64,000 bases of DNA from Paracoccaceae bacterium (GTDB lineage: Bacteria > Pseudomonadota > Alphaproteobacteria > Rhodobacterales > Rhodobacteraceae): contig JAIXZW010000003.1 in assembly GCA_027489375.1 (NCBI GenBank), positions 124,001 to 188,000 of the forward strand, read 5' to 3'. The notes beneath the pieces are model-generated. The model searched no databases. It saw only the letters and a program-made list of their open reading frames with translations, and had not been told where the DNA came from. Shown piece by piece: positions 20,408-29,839 of this stretch. The position numbers and the translations under genes were made by a program. Every line of letters begins with the position of its first letter. Positions within the stretch are counted from its first letter, which is position 1.

Positions 20408-20508
20408 CTGACGGGCCAGTGCGCTGGCCGATGCGTCCTTTACGGTTCTGCCTGCCGCTCCGCCTTGACGGACCCGCGGGAGCCGCCCCTTAGCATCATG
20501 GACGAGAC

Positions 20509-21828
20509 ATGACCGAGACAACCCATCAACCCCAAGTCCAAGAAAAGGCCGAGGGTCCGATTGCCCGCTTCCTGCGTGCGACAGAGCTTGACCCGCGATT
20601 GATCGGCATGGTCGGCGCGCTTCTGCTGATCTGGGTGGGTTTCCACCTTTATGGCGCGCTGTTCCTTGGTGACGGATCGTTCCTGACGCCGCGGAACCTG
20701 TGGAACCTGTCGGTCCAGACGGCGAGCATCGGGATCATGGCGACGGGCATGGTGCTGGTGATCATCACCCGCAACATCGACCTGTCGGTGGGTTCCATCG
20801 TCGGCGTGACCGGCATGTATATGGGCCTGTTGCAGGTCGAATGGCTGCCGCAATTCCTTGGGCTGGGCCATCCGATGATCTGGGTGGTCACGGTGATCTT
20901 CGGTCTGGCGCTGGGCGCGCTGATCGGGGCGTTGCAGGGCGGCATGATCGCCTATCTGAGCATTCCTTCGTTCATCGTCACGCTGGGCGGGTTGCTGGTG
21001 TGGCGCGGGGTGGCGTTCCTTGCGGCGGACGGGCGGACGATTTCGCCGGTCGATACGACATTCGCGCTGCTCGGCGGCGGACCGTATGGGTCGATCGGGG
21101 CGACGGGGAGCTGGATCATCGGGGCCATCGCCTGCGCGGGCGTGATCTGGCTGGTGATGAACGGCCGCAAGAACCGCCGTCTGCATGGTTTCCCGCTGCG
21201 TCCGATGTGGGCCGAGGTGTTCATGGGCGTGCTGGGCTGCGGCATCATCGTGATCGCCACGCTGATCGTGAATTCCTATCCGTGGCCGAAGGGCATCCTG
21301 AAGGATTACTACGCCGCGCAGGGCATGGAGGTGCCGGAGGGCGTGTTCATCGCGCATGGCTATGCCTATCCGGTGCTGATCCTTGCCGTGGTTGCCATCC
21401 TGATGACGGTGCTGATGACGCGGACGCGGTTCGGGCGCTATGTCTTTGCCATCGGGGGCAATCCTGAAGCCGCCGCGCTGTCGGGGATCAACACCCGCGC
21501 CATGACGGTGAAGATCTTCACGCTGATGGGCGCGCTGGCGGGGCTGGCGGGGGTCATCGCCTCGGCCCGTCTGAACAGTGCCACGAACGCGCTGGGGGAT
21601 CTGGACGAACTTTACGTGATCGCCTCGGCGGTCGTGGGGGGCACATCGCTGGCTGGGGGCGTCGGCACGATCTATGGCGCGATCATCGGGGCGCTGGTGC
21701 TGGTGTCGTTGCAGACCGGCATGGTCCTGATCGGCTTCGGCGACGGGTCCTACCGCAAGATCGTGATCGGCGCGGCGCTCGTGCTCGCCGTCTACCTCGA
21801 CATCGTTTACCGCAAGCGCATCAAATAA
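20509..21828 (+). CDS. xylH: sugar (xylose) ABC transporter permease
   Basis: GMVLVIITRNIDLSVGSIVGVTGMYMG; IGGNPEAAALSGINT; position between xylF and xylG. Confidence 0.93.
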   Translation: MTETTHQPQVQEKAEGPIARFLRATELDPRLIGMVGALLLIWVGFHLYGALFLGDGSFLTPRNLWNLSVQTASIGIMATGMVLVIITRNIDLSVGSIVGVTGMYMGLLQVEWLPQFLGLGHPMIWVVTVIFGLALGALIGALQGGMIAYLSIPSFIVTLGGLLVWRGVAFLAADGRTISPVDTTFALLGGGPYGSIGATGSWIIGAIACAGVIWLVMNGRKNRRLHGFPLRPMWAEVFMGVLGCGIIVIATLIVNSYPWPKGILKDYYAAQGMEVPEGVFIAHGYAYPVLILAVVAILMTVLMTRTRFGRYVFAIGGNPEAAALSGINTRAMTVKIFTLMGALAGLAGVIASARLNSATNALGDLDELYVIASAVVGGTSLAGGVGTIYGAIIGALVLVSLQTGMVLIGFGDGSYRKIVIGAALVLAVYLDIVYRKRIK

Positions 21829-21840
21829 GGGGGACTGAAC

Positions 21841-22602
21841 ATGAGCACCAATCGCGGAACACCCCTTGTCGAAATGCGCGACATCTCGATTTCCTTCGGG
21901 GGGATCAAGGCGGTCGACCATGTGACGGTCGATCTGTATCCCGGCGAGGTCGTGGGGTTGCTGGGCCATAACGGCGCGGGCAAGTCGACGCTGATCAAAT
22001 GCCTTTCGGGCGCCTATCAGGCGGATGCGGGCGAAATCCGCATCAACGGGGAGAAGGTCGAGATCGCCAGCCCCCGCGATGCGCGGGCGCTGAACATCGA
22101 GACGATCTACCAGACGCTGGCGCTGGCCGATAACCTCGATGCCGCGTCGAACCTGTTTCTGGGGCGCGAGATCGTGAACAGCTTCGGTTTCGTGGACGAG
22201 ACGAAGATGGAGGCCGAGACGCGCAAGATCATGGCGCGCCTGAACCCCAACTTCCGCAAGTTCAACGTGCCGGTATCGGCGCTTTCGGGCGGTCAGCGGC
22301 AGTCGGTCGCGATTGCGCGGGCGGTCTATTTCAACGCCAAGATCCTGATCATGGACGAACCGACCGCCGCACTTGGCCCGCACGAGACGCAGATGGTGGC
22401 CGAGCTGATCGAAGAATTGAAAAAGCAGGGACTTGGCATTTTTCTTATCGAACACGACATTCACAACGTGATGAAGTTGTGCGATAGGGCAAGTGTGATG
22501 AAGAACGGCCAGCTTGTCGGCACGGTCAATGTGAACGAAGTGACCGATGACGACATTCTGGGCATGATCATCATGGGCAAGAAACCTGCAAAGGCTGCAT
22601 GA
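21841..22602 (+). CDS. xylG: sugar (xylose) ABC transporter ATP-binding protein, single-cassette type
   Basis: Walker [42 protein letters not shown]; 253 aa. Confidence 0.9.
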   Translation: MSTNRGTPLVEMRDISISFGGIKAVDHVTVDLYPGEVVGLLGHNGAGKSTLIKCLSGAYQADAGEIRINGEKVEIASPRDARALNIETIYQTLALADNLDAASNLFLGREIVNSFGFVDETKMEAETRKIMARLNPNFRKFNVPVSALSGGQRQSVAIARAVYFNAKILIMDEPTAALGPHETQMVAELIEELKKQGLGIFLIEHDIHNVMKLCDRASVMKNGQLVGTVNVNEVTDDDILGMIIMGKKPAKAA

Positions 22603-24038
22603 TGTATATCGGTCTTGATCTTGGCACCTCCGGCTTGAAGGGGGTGCTGATCGACGATGCGCAGACCGTTCTTGCCGAAGCTTCCGCACCCCTGACGGTG
22701 CAGCGCCCTGCCGAGGGGCATAGCGAGCAACTCCCCGCCGACTGGATCGCCGCCGCCGAGGTGGTGATGGAGGCTTTGGCCGCGCATGGGCTTGGGTCCG
22801 TGCGCGGGATCGGGCTGTCGGGGCATATGCACGGGGCGACGCTGCTGGATGCGGCGGACGAGGTGTTGCGGCCCTGCATCCTGTGGAACGACACGCGCAG
22901 CCATGAAGAGGCGGCGGAGCTGGATGGCGATCCGCAATTCCGGCGGATCACCGGCAACATCGTCTTTCCGGGGTTCACCGCGCCGAAGCTGGTCTGGGTG
23001 CGGCGGCACGAGCCGCGCATCTGGGAGCGTGTGGCCAAGGTGCTGCTGCCCAAGGATTATCTGCGGCTCTGGCTGACGGGCGAGCATGTGGCCGAGATGT
23101 CGGATGCGGCGGGGACGAGCTGGCTTGATACCGGAAAGCGCGACTGGTCGGATGACTGTCTGGCGGCGACGGGACTGAGCCGCGCGCAGATGCCGCGTCT
23201 GGTCGAGGGGTCGCAGGTTTCGGGATCGTTGCGCGATGCGCTGGCGAGCCGCTGGGGTTTGCCCAAGGGTGTGGTCGTGGCCGGTGGCGGCGGCGACAAT
23301 GCCGCGTCGGGCGTGGGGGTCGGCGTGGTGCGGGCGGGGGATGCGTTCGTGTCGCTTGGCACCAGCGGCGTGCTGTTTGCGGCGAATGACGGCTATCAGC
23401 CCGCGCCGGAGACGGCGGTTCATACCTTCTGCCATGCGCTGCCCGACACGTGGCACCAGATGGGTGTGATCTTGGCCGCGACCGATGCGCTGAACTGGTA
23501 TGCCGGTCTGGTGGGCGAGACGGCGGCAAAGCTGACGGGCGGTCTGGGTGCGTTGCAGGCACCGGGGAAGGCGGCGTTCCTGCCCTATCTGGGGGGAGAG
23601 CGGACACCGTTGAACGATGCGGCGATCCGTGGCGCGTTCCTTGGGCTGGAGCATGCGACGGACCGCGCTGCCGGAACGCGGGCGGTGCTGGAGGGCGTGA
23701 CCTTTGCCATCCGCGACAGCCGCGATGCGCTGGCCGCGACGGGGACCAAGCTCGAGCGGCTTCTTGCCGTGGGTGGCGGGTCGCGGTCGGAGTATTGGCT
23801 GGCCGCGATTGCGACCGCGCTGGATATTCCCGTGCATCTGCCCGTGGCGGGCGATTTCGGCGGGGCTTTCGGTGCCGCGAGGCTTGGCCTTATGGCGGCG
23901 ACGGGGGCGGGGGCCGAGATTGCCTCGCTGCCGCCGATTGCGCGGACGATCGAGCCTGTGCGTTCCCTGACTGCGGCCTTTGACGCGGGCCATGCCCGTT
24001 ACCGTGCCGCGCAAACAGCTATCCGAGGGTGGAAATGA
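22599..24038 (+). CDS. xylB: xylulokinase
   Basis: [54 protein letters not shown]. Confidence 0.95.
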   Translation: MMYIGLDLGTSGLKGVLIDDAQTVLAEASAPLTVQRPAEGHSEQLPADWIAAAEVVMEALAAHGLGSVRGIGLSGHMHGATLLDAADEVLRPCILWNDTRSHEEAAELDGDPQFRRITGNIVFPGFTAPKLVWVRRHEPRIWERVAKVLLPKDYLRLWLTGEHVAEMSDAAGTSWLDTGKRDWSDDCLAATGLSRAQMPRLVEGSQVSGSLRDALASRWGLPKGVVVAGGGGDNAASGVGVGVVRAGDAFVSLGTSGVLFAANDGYQPAPETAVHTFCHALPDTWHQMGVILAATDALNWYAGLVGETAAKLTGGLGALQAPGKAAFLPYLGGERTPLNDAAIRGAFLGLEHATDRAAGTRAVLEGVTFAIRDSRDALAATGTKLERLLAVGGGSRSEYWLAAIATALDIPVHLPVAGDFGGAFGAARLGLMAATGAGAEIASLPPIARTIEPVRSLTAAFDAGHARYRAAQTAIRGWK

Positions 24039-25336
24039 CCGACTTTTTCAAAGGTATCCCGCAGATCAAATACGAGGGGCCGTCCTCGACCAACGAATTC
24101 GCCTTCCGGCATTACAATCCGGACGAGGTGATCATGGGCAAGCGGATGGAGGACCATCTGCGCTTTGCCGTGGCCTATTGGCACAGCTTTGCGTGGCCGG
24201 GGGGCGACCCGTTCGGCGGGCAGACATTCGAGCGTCCGTGGTTCGGCGAGACGATGGCGCTTGCGAAGATGAAGGCCGATGTGGCGTTCGAGATGTTCGA
24301 TATCCTGAACGCGCCCTTCTACTGCTTCCACGATGCGGATGCGCGGCCCGAGGGCAAGACCTTTGCCGAGAGCAAGCGCAACCTTGAGGAAATCGTCGAT
24401 TACCTTGGCGAAAAGCAGGCGAGCCACAAGACGCAGCTTCTGTGGGGCACGGCCAACATGTTCAGCCACCGGCGCTGGATGTCGGGGGCTGCCACGAACC
24501 CCGATCCGGATGTTTACGCCTATGCCGCGGCGACGGTGAAGGCGAACATGGATGCCACGCACAAGCTGAACGGGGCGAACTATGTCCTGTGGGGCGGGCG
24601 CGAGGGGTATGAAACGCTGCTCAACACCGACCTGAAGGCCGAGCGCGAACATGCGGGGCGGTTCCTGCAACAGGTGGTCGAGTACAAGCACAAGATCGGG
24701 TTCAAGGGGACGATCCTGATCGAGCCGAAGCCGCAAGAACCGAGCAAGCACCAGTATGATTACGACGTGGCGACGGTTTACGGCTTCCTTGTGCAGTTCG
24801 GGCTTGAGAAAGAGGTCAAGCTGAACATCGAACAGGGCCATGCCATTCTGGCGGGGCATAGCTTCGAGCATGAAATCGCGCTGGCCAATGCGCTGGGCAT
24901 CTTTGGTTCGATCGACATGAACCGCAACGATTACCAGACGGGCTGGGATACCGACCAATTCCCGAACAACCACGCCGAGAAGGCGGTGGCTTTCTACGAA
25001 ATCCTGCGGGCCGGCGGGTATACGACGGGCGGCACGAACTTTGACTCAAAGGTGCGGCGTCAGTCGCTTGACCCCGAAGACCTGATCCTTGCCCATGTCG
25101 GCGGGATGGACGTTTGCGCGCGGGCGCTGAAATCGGCGGCGGCGCTGATGGAGGATGGCGCGATGGAGCGGGCGCGGGCCGAGCGTTACGCCGGTTGGGA
25201 GAAGGCGGATGCCAAGGCGCTTCTGGCTGGCAGCCTTGAAGATGCGGCGGCGGTGGTGACGGCCAAGGGGCTGAACCCCGAGCCGCGTTCGGGCCGTCAG
25301 GAGCGGCTGGAAAACCTGTGGAACCGCTTCGTCTGA
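24035..25336 (+). CDS. xylA: xylose isomerase
   Basis: [27 protein letters not shown]-type [36 protein letters not shown]. Confidence 0.97.
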   Translation: MTDFFKGIPQIKYEGPSSTNEFAFRHYNPDEVIMGKRMEDHLRFAVAYWHSFAWPGGDPFGGQTFERPWFGETMALAKMKADVAFEMFDILNAPFYCFHDADARPEGKTFAESKRNLEEIVDYLGEKQASHKTQLLWGTANMFSHRRWMSGAATNPDPDVYAYAAATVKANMDATHKLNGANYVLWGGREGYETLLNTDLKAEREHAGRFLQQVVEYKHKIGFKGTILIEPKPQEPSKHQYDYDVATVYGFLVQFGLEKEVKLNIEQGHAILAGHSFEHEIALANALGIFGSIDMNRNDYQTGWDTDQFPNNHAEKAVAFYEILRAGGYTTGGTNFDSKVRRQSLDPEDLILAHVGGMDVCARALKSAAALMEDGAMERARAERYAGWEKADAKALLAGSLEDAAAVVTAKGLNPEPRSGRQERLENLWNRFV

Positions 25337-25408
25337 TCTGATGAAGTGCTACGGCAAAGGGGCGGCGGCGCATCGGCTTCGCCGCCTCCTGTCATGAAGG
25401 AGGATGCG

Positions 25409-26437
25409 ATGACCTATACTCCCGCCGCCGACCGTTATTCGAAGATGGTCTACCGCCGTTGCGGCAAGACGGGGCTGCAACTGCCCGCCATCAGCCTTGG
25501 GCTGTGGCACAACTTTGGCCACGACACGCCGCATCAGGTGAAGCGCGACATTTGCCGGACGGCGTTCGACCTTGGCATTACGCATTTCGACCTTGCCAAC
25601 AACTACGGACCGCCGCCCGGAAGTGCCGAGGAGGCGTTCGGGGATATCCTGAAAACCGATTTCGCGGGGTATCGGGACGAGCTGATCATTTCGTCCAAGG
25701 CCGGATACAACATGTGGGACGGCCCTTATGGCGAATGGGGAAGCCGGAAGTATCTGATCGCGTCCTGCGACCAGAGCCTGAAGCGGATGGGGCTGGAGTA
25801 TGTGGATATCTTCTATTCCCACCGTTTCGACCCCGATACGCCGCTGGAAGAGACGATGATGGCGCTGGACCATATCGTGCGGTCGGGACGGGCGCTGTAT
25901 GTGGGGATTTCAAGCTACAACAGCCAGCGCACGCGCGAGGCCCATGCGATCCTGAAAGAGCTTGGCACGCCGCTGGTCATTCACCAGCCGAGCTACAACA
26001 TCCTGAACCGCTGGGTGGAGCATGACGGGCTGAAGGACACGCTGGCCGAGCTTGGCGTGGGGTCCATCGCCTTTACGCCGCTGGCGCAGGGGATTTTGAC
26101 GAAGAAATACCTGAACGGCATTCCGCAAGGCAGCCGTGCGGCGCAGGGCAAGAGCCTTGACCCCGCGACGATCACGGACAGCGCGATTGCTTCGGTCAAG
26201 GCGCTGGACGCGCTTGCTTCCAGCCGCGGGCAGACATTGGCGCAGATGGCGCTTGCCTGGGTGTTGCGCAATGGCGGGATCACGACGGCGCTGATCGGGG
26301 CGTCGAAACCCGAACAGGTGGTGGATTGCGCAGGGGCGATCGGCAACCTCGACTTCACGGCGGCGGAACTGGCCGAGATCGACAGGATCTCTGGTGAAGA
26401 GGACATCAACCTATGGGCGAAATCGTCCGCCGAGTGA
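25409..26437 (+). CDS. aldo/keto reductase (YghZ/L-glyceraldehyde 3-phosphate reductase-like)
   Basis: MVYRRCGKTGLQLPAISLGLWHNFG; FDLANNYGPPPGSAEEAFG; YVDIFYSHRFDPDTPLEETM. Confidence 0.9.
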   Translation: MTYTPAADRYSKMVYRRCGKTGLQLPAISLGLWHNFGHDTPHQVKRDICRTAFDLGITHFDLANNYGPPPGSAEEAFGDILKTDFAGYRDELIISSKAGYNMWDGPYGEWGSRKYLIASCDQSLKRMGLEYVDIFYSHRFDPDTPLEETMMALDHIVRSGRALYVGISSYNSQRTREAHAILKELGTPLVIHQPSYNILNRWVEHDGLKDTLAELGVGSIAFTPLAQGILTKKYLNGIPQGSRAAQGKSLDPATITDSAIASVKALDALASSRGQTLAQMALAWVLRNGGITTALIGASKPEQVVDCAGAIGNLDFTAAELAEIDRISGEEDINLWAKSSAE

Positions 26438-26454
26438 GTGGCACAAAGTTGGAA

Positions 26455-26490
26455 GGGTGGCCGCCCAAGGGATCGGCCACCCGCCTTTCG
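26455..26490 (+). terminator. Putative terminator at the end of the xyl operon
   Basis: GGGTGGCCG...CGGCCACCC inverted repeat; weak T-run. Confidence 0.5.
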
Positions 26491-26629
26491 ATGCAACGGA
26501 CACGCCAAATTTGTATCCGGCCGCATGTTTTTTGCTGTTGGCATCCCGTGCGTTTCGTATTTCTTTTTACCGTAGGGTCAGAATTGTGTGATCGTCGGGC
26601 AAAGAGCCTTTGACTGAAGCGGTGCCGGG

Positions 26630-27541
26630 ATGACGACGGGTATTTCCTCATCTTCTATGGTTCGTCTGGTCCTTGTTTCCACCGGACCGGCGGCACCTCT
26701 TGCGGCGGAAACGCTGTGCCAGCACCTGAGCATCACGAAAGAAACCGCGCTGGAACGGCTGGGGGCCGCGCCTTCGGTTCTGGTCGAGGGGATCGACGAC
26801 GAAACGGCGCGCAAGATCGCTACGCTGCTCCGGTCCTTTGGATTGCGGGTCCGGATCGACGGCCCTTCGGAAGGGGCCAATCCTTGCGACCTGTCGATCC
26901 AGATCGCGGTGCCGGTGCGGGTCCAGCGGACGATCCGCCAGATTGCCGCTGAAACGGGGCTGGACGTGGGCCATGTTGCGGAAAGCGTGCAGCGACCGGG
27001 GGGTCTTGTGTTGCCAGCGCTGCCGCCGGACGAGGTGCTGCGTTTGCAGCAGGTGCTTGGGCGCAACAGCAGCCTTGTCCTGTCCGCTTCGGACCCTGCG
27101 AGCGCGGTCTATGACATCTTTCTTCCCGACGGGATGACCGACCCCGCGCTGGCAGAGCGGTTTCGCTTGCTTGGTGCCGAGGCCGACCCGATCACCGGCG
27201 CGGTGGCCGCCGGACTTGACCGTGCGATCTGTGCGCATCTGGTCGCACGTTTCCCCGATGCGGGGATGACCGTGATCGACCGTGCCTTCCAGCGTTACGA
27301 TCTTTATCTGACGCGCGTGACGGGATGGGTGACGCGCGATCTGGCCGATTTCCTTGCGGCGCGGACGGGTCTTCCCCGCAGCCGGTTCGAGGTGGTTGCA
27401 GAGAACATGCCGCTGCGGATCGAGCTTGGCCTGACCCATGCGGCGGCACGGCAGTTCCGTGCCGATTACGCGAGCATCGGCATGCATACGCTTATGCTGC
27501 TGAGCGGCCTTTCGCGGAATTCCGACAATCCGAACCTTTAA
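26630..27541 (+). CDS. hypothetical protein with internal ~60-70 aa repeats, next to motB
   Basis: 303-aa ORF upstream of and co-directional with motB; repeat structure seen by eye (see findings). Confidence 0.75.
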   Translation: MTTGISSSSMVRLVLVSTGPAAPLAAETLCQHLSITKETALERLGAAPSVLVEGIDDETARKIATLLRSFGLRVRIDGPSEGANPCDLSIQIAVPVRVQRTIRQIAAETGLDVGHVAESVQRPGGLVLPALPPDEVLRLQQVLGRNSSLVLSASDPASAVYDIFLPDGMTDPALAERFRLLGAEADPITGAVAAGLDRAICAHLVARFPDAGMTVIDRAFQRYDLYLTRVTGWVTRDLADFLAARTGLPRSRFEVVAENMPLRIELGLTHAAARQFRADYASIGMHTLMLLSGLSRNSDNPNL

Positions 27542-27552
27542 CCGGCGCTTCA
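27538..27552. promoter_or_regulatory. CtrA-like motif upstream of motB
   Basis: TTAA-CCGGCGC-TTCA (one mismatch to TTAA-N7-TTAA). Confidence 0.35.
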
Positions 27553-27601
27553 CGCATTTGCCGCAAACTGGCTGCGGGTGTGTGAATTTTCGGGGTGAAC
27601 G

Positions 27602-28432
27602 ATGGCCGCGCAGGGCAATGCCGCGCCGGTTATCATCAAGCGTAAGAAAGTCATTGCCGGTGGCGGTCATCATGGCGGGGCCTGGAAGGTCGCCTATGCT
27701 GACTTCGTCACGGCGATGATGGCCTTTTTCATGCTGATGTGGCTGTTGAACGCGACGACGGAAAAGCAAAGGAAGGGGATCGCGGATTACTTCAATCCGA
27801 CGATCCCGGTAAACCGCATCTCGGGCGGCGGGGATGGCAGTTTCGGTGGGGATTCCGTCCTGTCGGAGCAGACCTTGGCGCAGAACGGGACGGGGGCTTC
27901 GGCCACGGCCCCTGCCGAGGAAATGAAGGCGAGGGGAGAGAACGGCCCGCAGGAATCGGCGGAGGCCCAAGCCTTGGCGGAGGTTGAGAAAGCCCTTACG
28001 GCGCGCACGGGCGAAAGCATGACGATGGAGCGCCTGATGCGACATGTCGTGACGCGGGTGACGGACGAAGGGCTGGTGATCGAGCTTTTCGATGTCGAGG
28101 ATCAGGCGCTGTTCCTGCCCGACTCGGCCATGCCGGACCATATCCTGAACGAGATCGCGACCGTTCTGGTCGAGGTGATGACCCTTGCCACCAACGAGGT
28201 TGCGGTGAACGGCTACGTGCGCAGCTATCCTTTGCCGATGATCGAAAACCCGTCGTGGAAGCTGTCGGCAGAGCGGGCCCAGACGATGCGGGGGTTGCTG
28301 GAAAAGGCGGGGCTGGATGCAGCAAGGCTTCAGCGCGTCACCGGATTTGCCGACCGAAAGCCGGTGGCGGCGAACCCGCAGGCGATCCGTAACAACCGGC
28401 TGGAGGTGATCCTGCTGCGCCGTAACCGGTGA
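27602..28432 (+). CDS. motB: flagellar motor protein MotB
   Basis: GGAWKVAYADFVTAMMAFFMLMWLLNAT N-terminus; C-terminal OmpA-like NPQAIRNNRLEVILLR. Confidence 0.95.
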   Translation: MAAQGNAAPVIIKRKKVIAGGGHHGGAWKVAYADFVTAMMAFFMLMWLLNATTEKQRKGIADYFNPTIPVNRISGGGDGSFGGDSVLSEQTLAQNGTGASATAPAEEMKARGENGPQESAEAQALAEVEKALTARTGESMTMERLMRHVVTRVTDEGLVIELFDVEDQALFLPDSAMPDHILNEIATVLVEVMTLATNEVAVNGYVRSYPLPMIENPSWKLSAERAQTMRGLLEKAGLDAARLQRVTGFADRKPVAANPQAIRNNRLEVILLRRNR

Positions 28433-28452
28433 AATAGAGCGAATTGTCGATA

Positions 28453-28467
28453 TTAGGCGGCTGTTAA
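28453..28467. promoter_or_regulatory. CtrA-like motif upstream of flgE
   Basis: TTAG-GCGGCTG-TTAA. Confidence 0.45.
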
Positions 28468-28527
28468 CGTGAAAGGGGCAAGGATCGGCCAGACCCAGAA
28501 GGGCAGGGCTACAGAAGGGCGCCTTAC

Positions 28528-29835
28528 ATGTCGATTTCATCCTCGCTCAATGCCGGTGTTGCCGGACTCAATGCCAATGCGACGCGGCTTGCAGCCATTT
28601 CCGACAACATCGCAAACTCGGGTACCTACGGGTACAAACGGGCCTCGGCGGATTTCGAGAGCATGGTCATCACCTCGGCCCGCGGGTCGGGGACCTATTC
28701 GGCGGGCGGGGTGCGGGCGTCCACAACGAGGCTGATCGAAGAGCGGGGGGCGCTGGTCGGCACGGCCAATTCGCTGGACATCGCCGTGTCGGGGCGGGGG
28801 ATGCTGCCGGTGATTCCGGCGGTGTCGATGGGGTCGGATTTTTCGGACCAACCCTTGGTGATGACGACGACAGGGGCGTTCCGCACCGATGCGAACGGGG
28901 TGTTGAAAACCGAATCCGGGCTGGTGCTGCTGGGTTGGCCCGCCAATGCCGACGGGTCGATCCCCGTCAATGCGCGCGATACGATCCAGGGGCTGGAGCC
29001 TGTGGTGATCAACGCCAACCAGACGGCCGGCGACCCGACGACGGTGATGGGCCTGGGCGTGAACCTGCCCGCCGTGCAGACCGAAGCGGGGGCGAGCGGT
29101 GGTGCGCTGCCGCTGTCGGTCGAATACTTCGGCAACCTCGGCACGTCCGAGACGCTGGATATCACCTTTACCCCGCAGGTTCCGGCAACGGGCGCTTCGA
29201 ACACGTGGAACATGGTGATCCGCGATTCCGCGCAAGGCGGGGCGAAGATCGGGGAGTATACGCTGGTCTTCGACGACAGCCGCGGCAATGGCGGGACGCT
29301 TGCCTCGGTCACGACCGTGGCGGGGGGAAGCTATGACGCGGCGGCGGGGACCCTGGCGCTGACGGTTCAGGGCGGGCCGATGACGGTAACGATCGGGCGT
29401 CTGGGCGATCCGAACGGGCTGACGCAGCTTTCGGACAGTTTCGCGCCCGTGGCGATCACCAAGGACGGCTCTCCGGTCGGCAACCTGACAGCGGTGGAGG
29501 TGGACGAGAACGGGTTCGTCACCGCCAGCTATGACACGGGTTTCATCCGGCGGATCTATCAGATCCCCTTGGTCGATGTGCCGAACCAGAACGGGCTGCG
29601 GACCATGTCGAACCAGACCTATCAGGTGTCGCCGCAATCGGGGAATTTCTTCCTGTGGGATGCCGGCACGGGGCCGACGGGCAAGGTGGTCGGCTATGCG
29701 CGCGAGGGGTCGACGACCGATGTGGCGGCGGAACTGACCGCGCTGATCCAGACGCAGCGGGCCTATTCCTCGAACGCCAAGGTGATCCAGACGGTGGACG
29801 AGATGTTGCAGGAAACCACGAACATCAAGCGGTGA
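28528..29835 (+). CDS. flgE: flagellar hook protein FlgE
   Basis: MSISSSLNAGVAGLNANATRLAAISDNIANSGTYGYKRASADF; C-terminal SSNAKVIQTVDEMLQETTNIKR. Confidence 0.94.
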   Translation: MSISSSLNAGVAGLNANATRLAAISDNIANSGTYGYKRASADFESMVITSARGSGTYSAGGVRASTTRLIEERGALVGTANSLDIAVSGRGMLPVIPAVSMGSDFSDQPLVMTTTGAFRTDANGVLKTESGLVLLGWPANADGSIPVNARDTIQGLEPVVINANQTAGDPTTVMGLGVNLPAVQTEAGASGGALPLSVEYFGNLGTSETLDITFTPQVPATGASNTWNMVIRDSAQGGAKIGEYTLVFDDSRGNGGTLASVTTVAGGSYDAAAGTLALTVQGGPMTVTIGRLGDPNGLTQLSDSFAPVAITKDGSPVGNLTAVEVDENGFVTASYDTGFIRRIYQIPLVDVPNQNGLRTMSNQTYQVSPQSGNFFLWDAGTGPTGKVVGYAREGSTTDVAAELTALIQTQRAYSSNAKVIQTVDEMLQETTNIKR

Positions 29836-29839
29836 TGCG

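Noticed and set aside
20440-22689. 749-aa minus-strand ORF
   Set aside because: His/Arg/Asp-rich antisense shadow of xylH and xylG, no start context or motifs.
26648-28540. 630-aa minus-strand ORF
   Set aside because: Antisense shadow of the repeat protein and motB, composition typical of a spurious frame.
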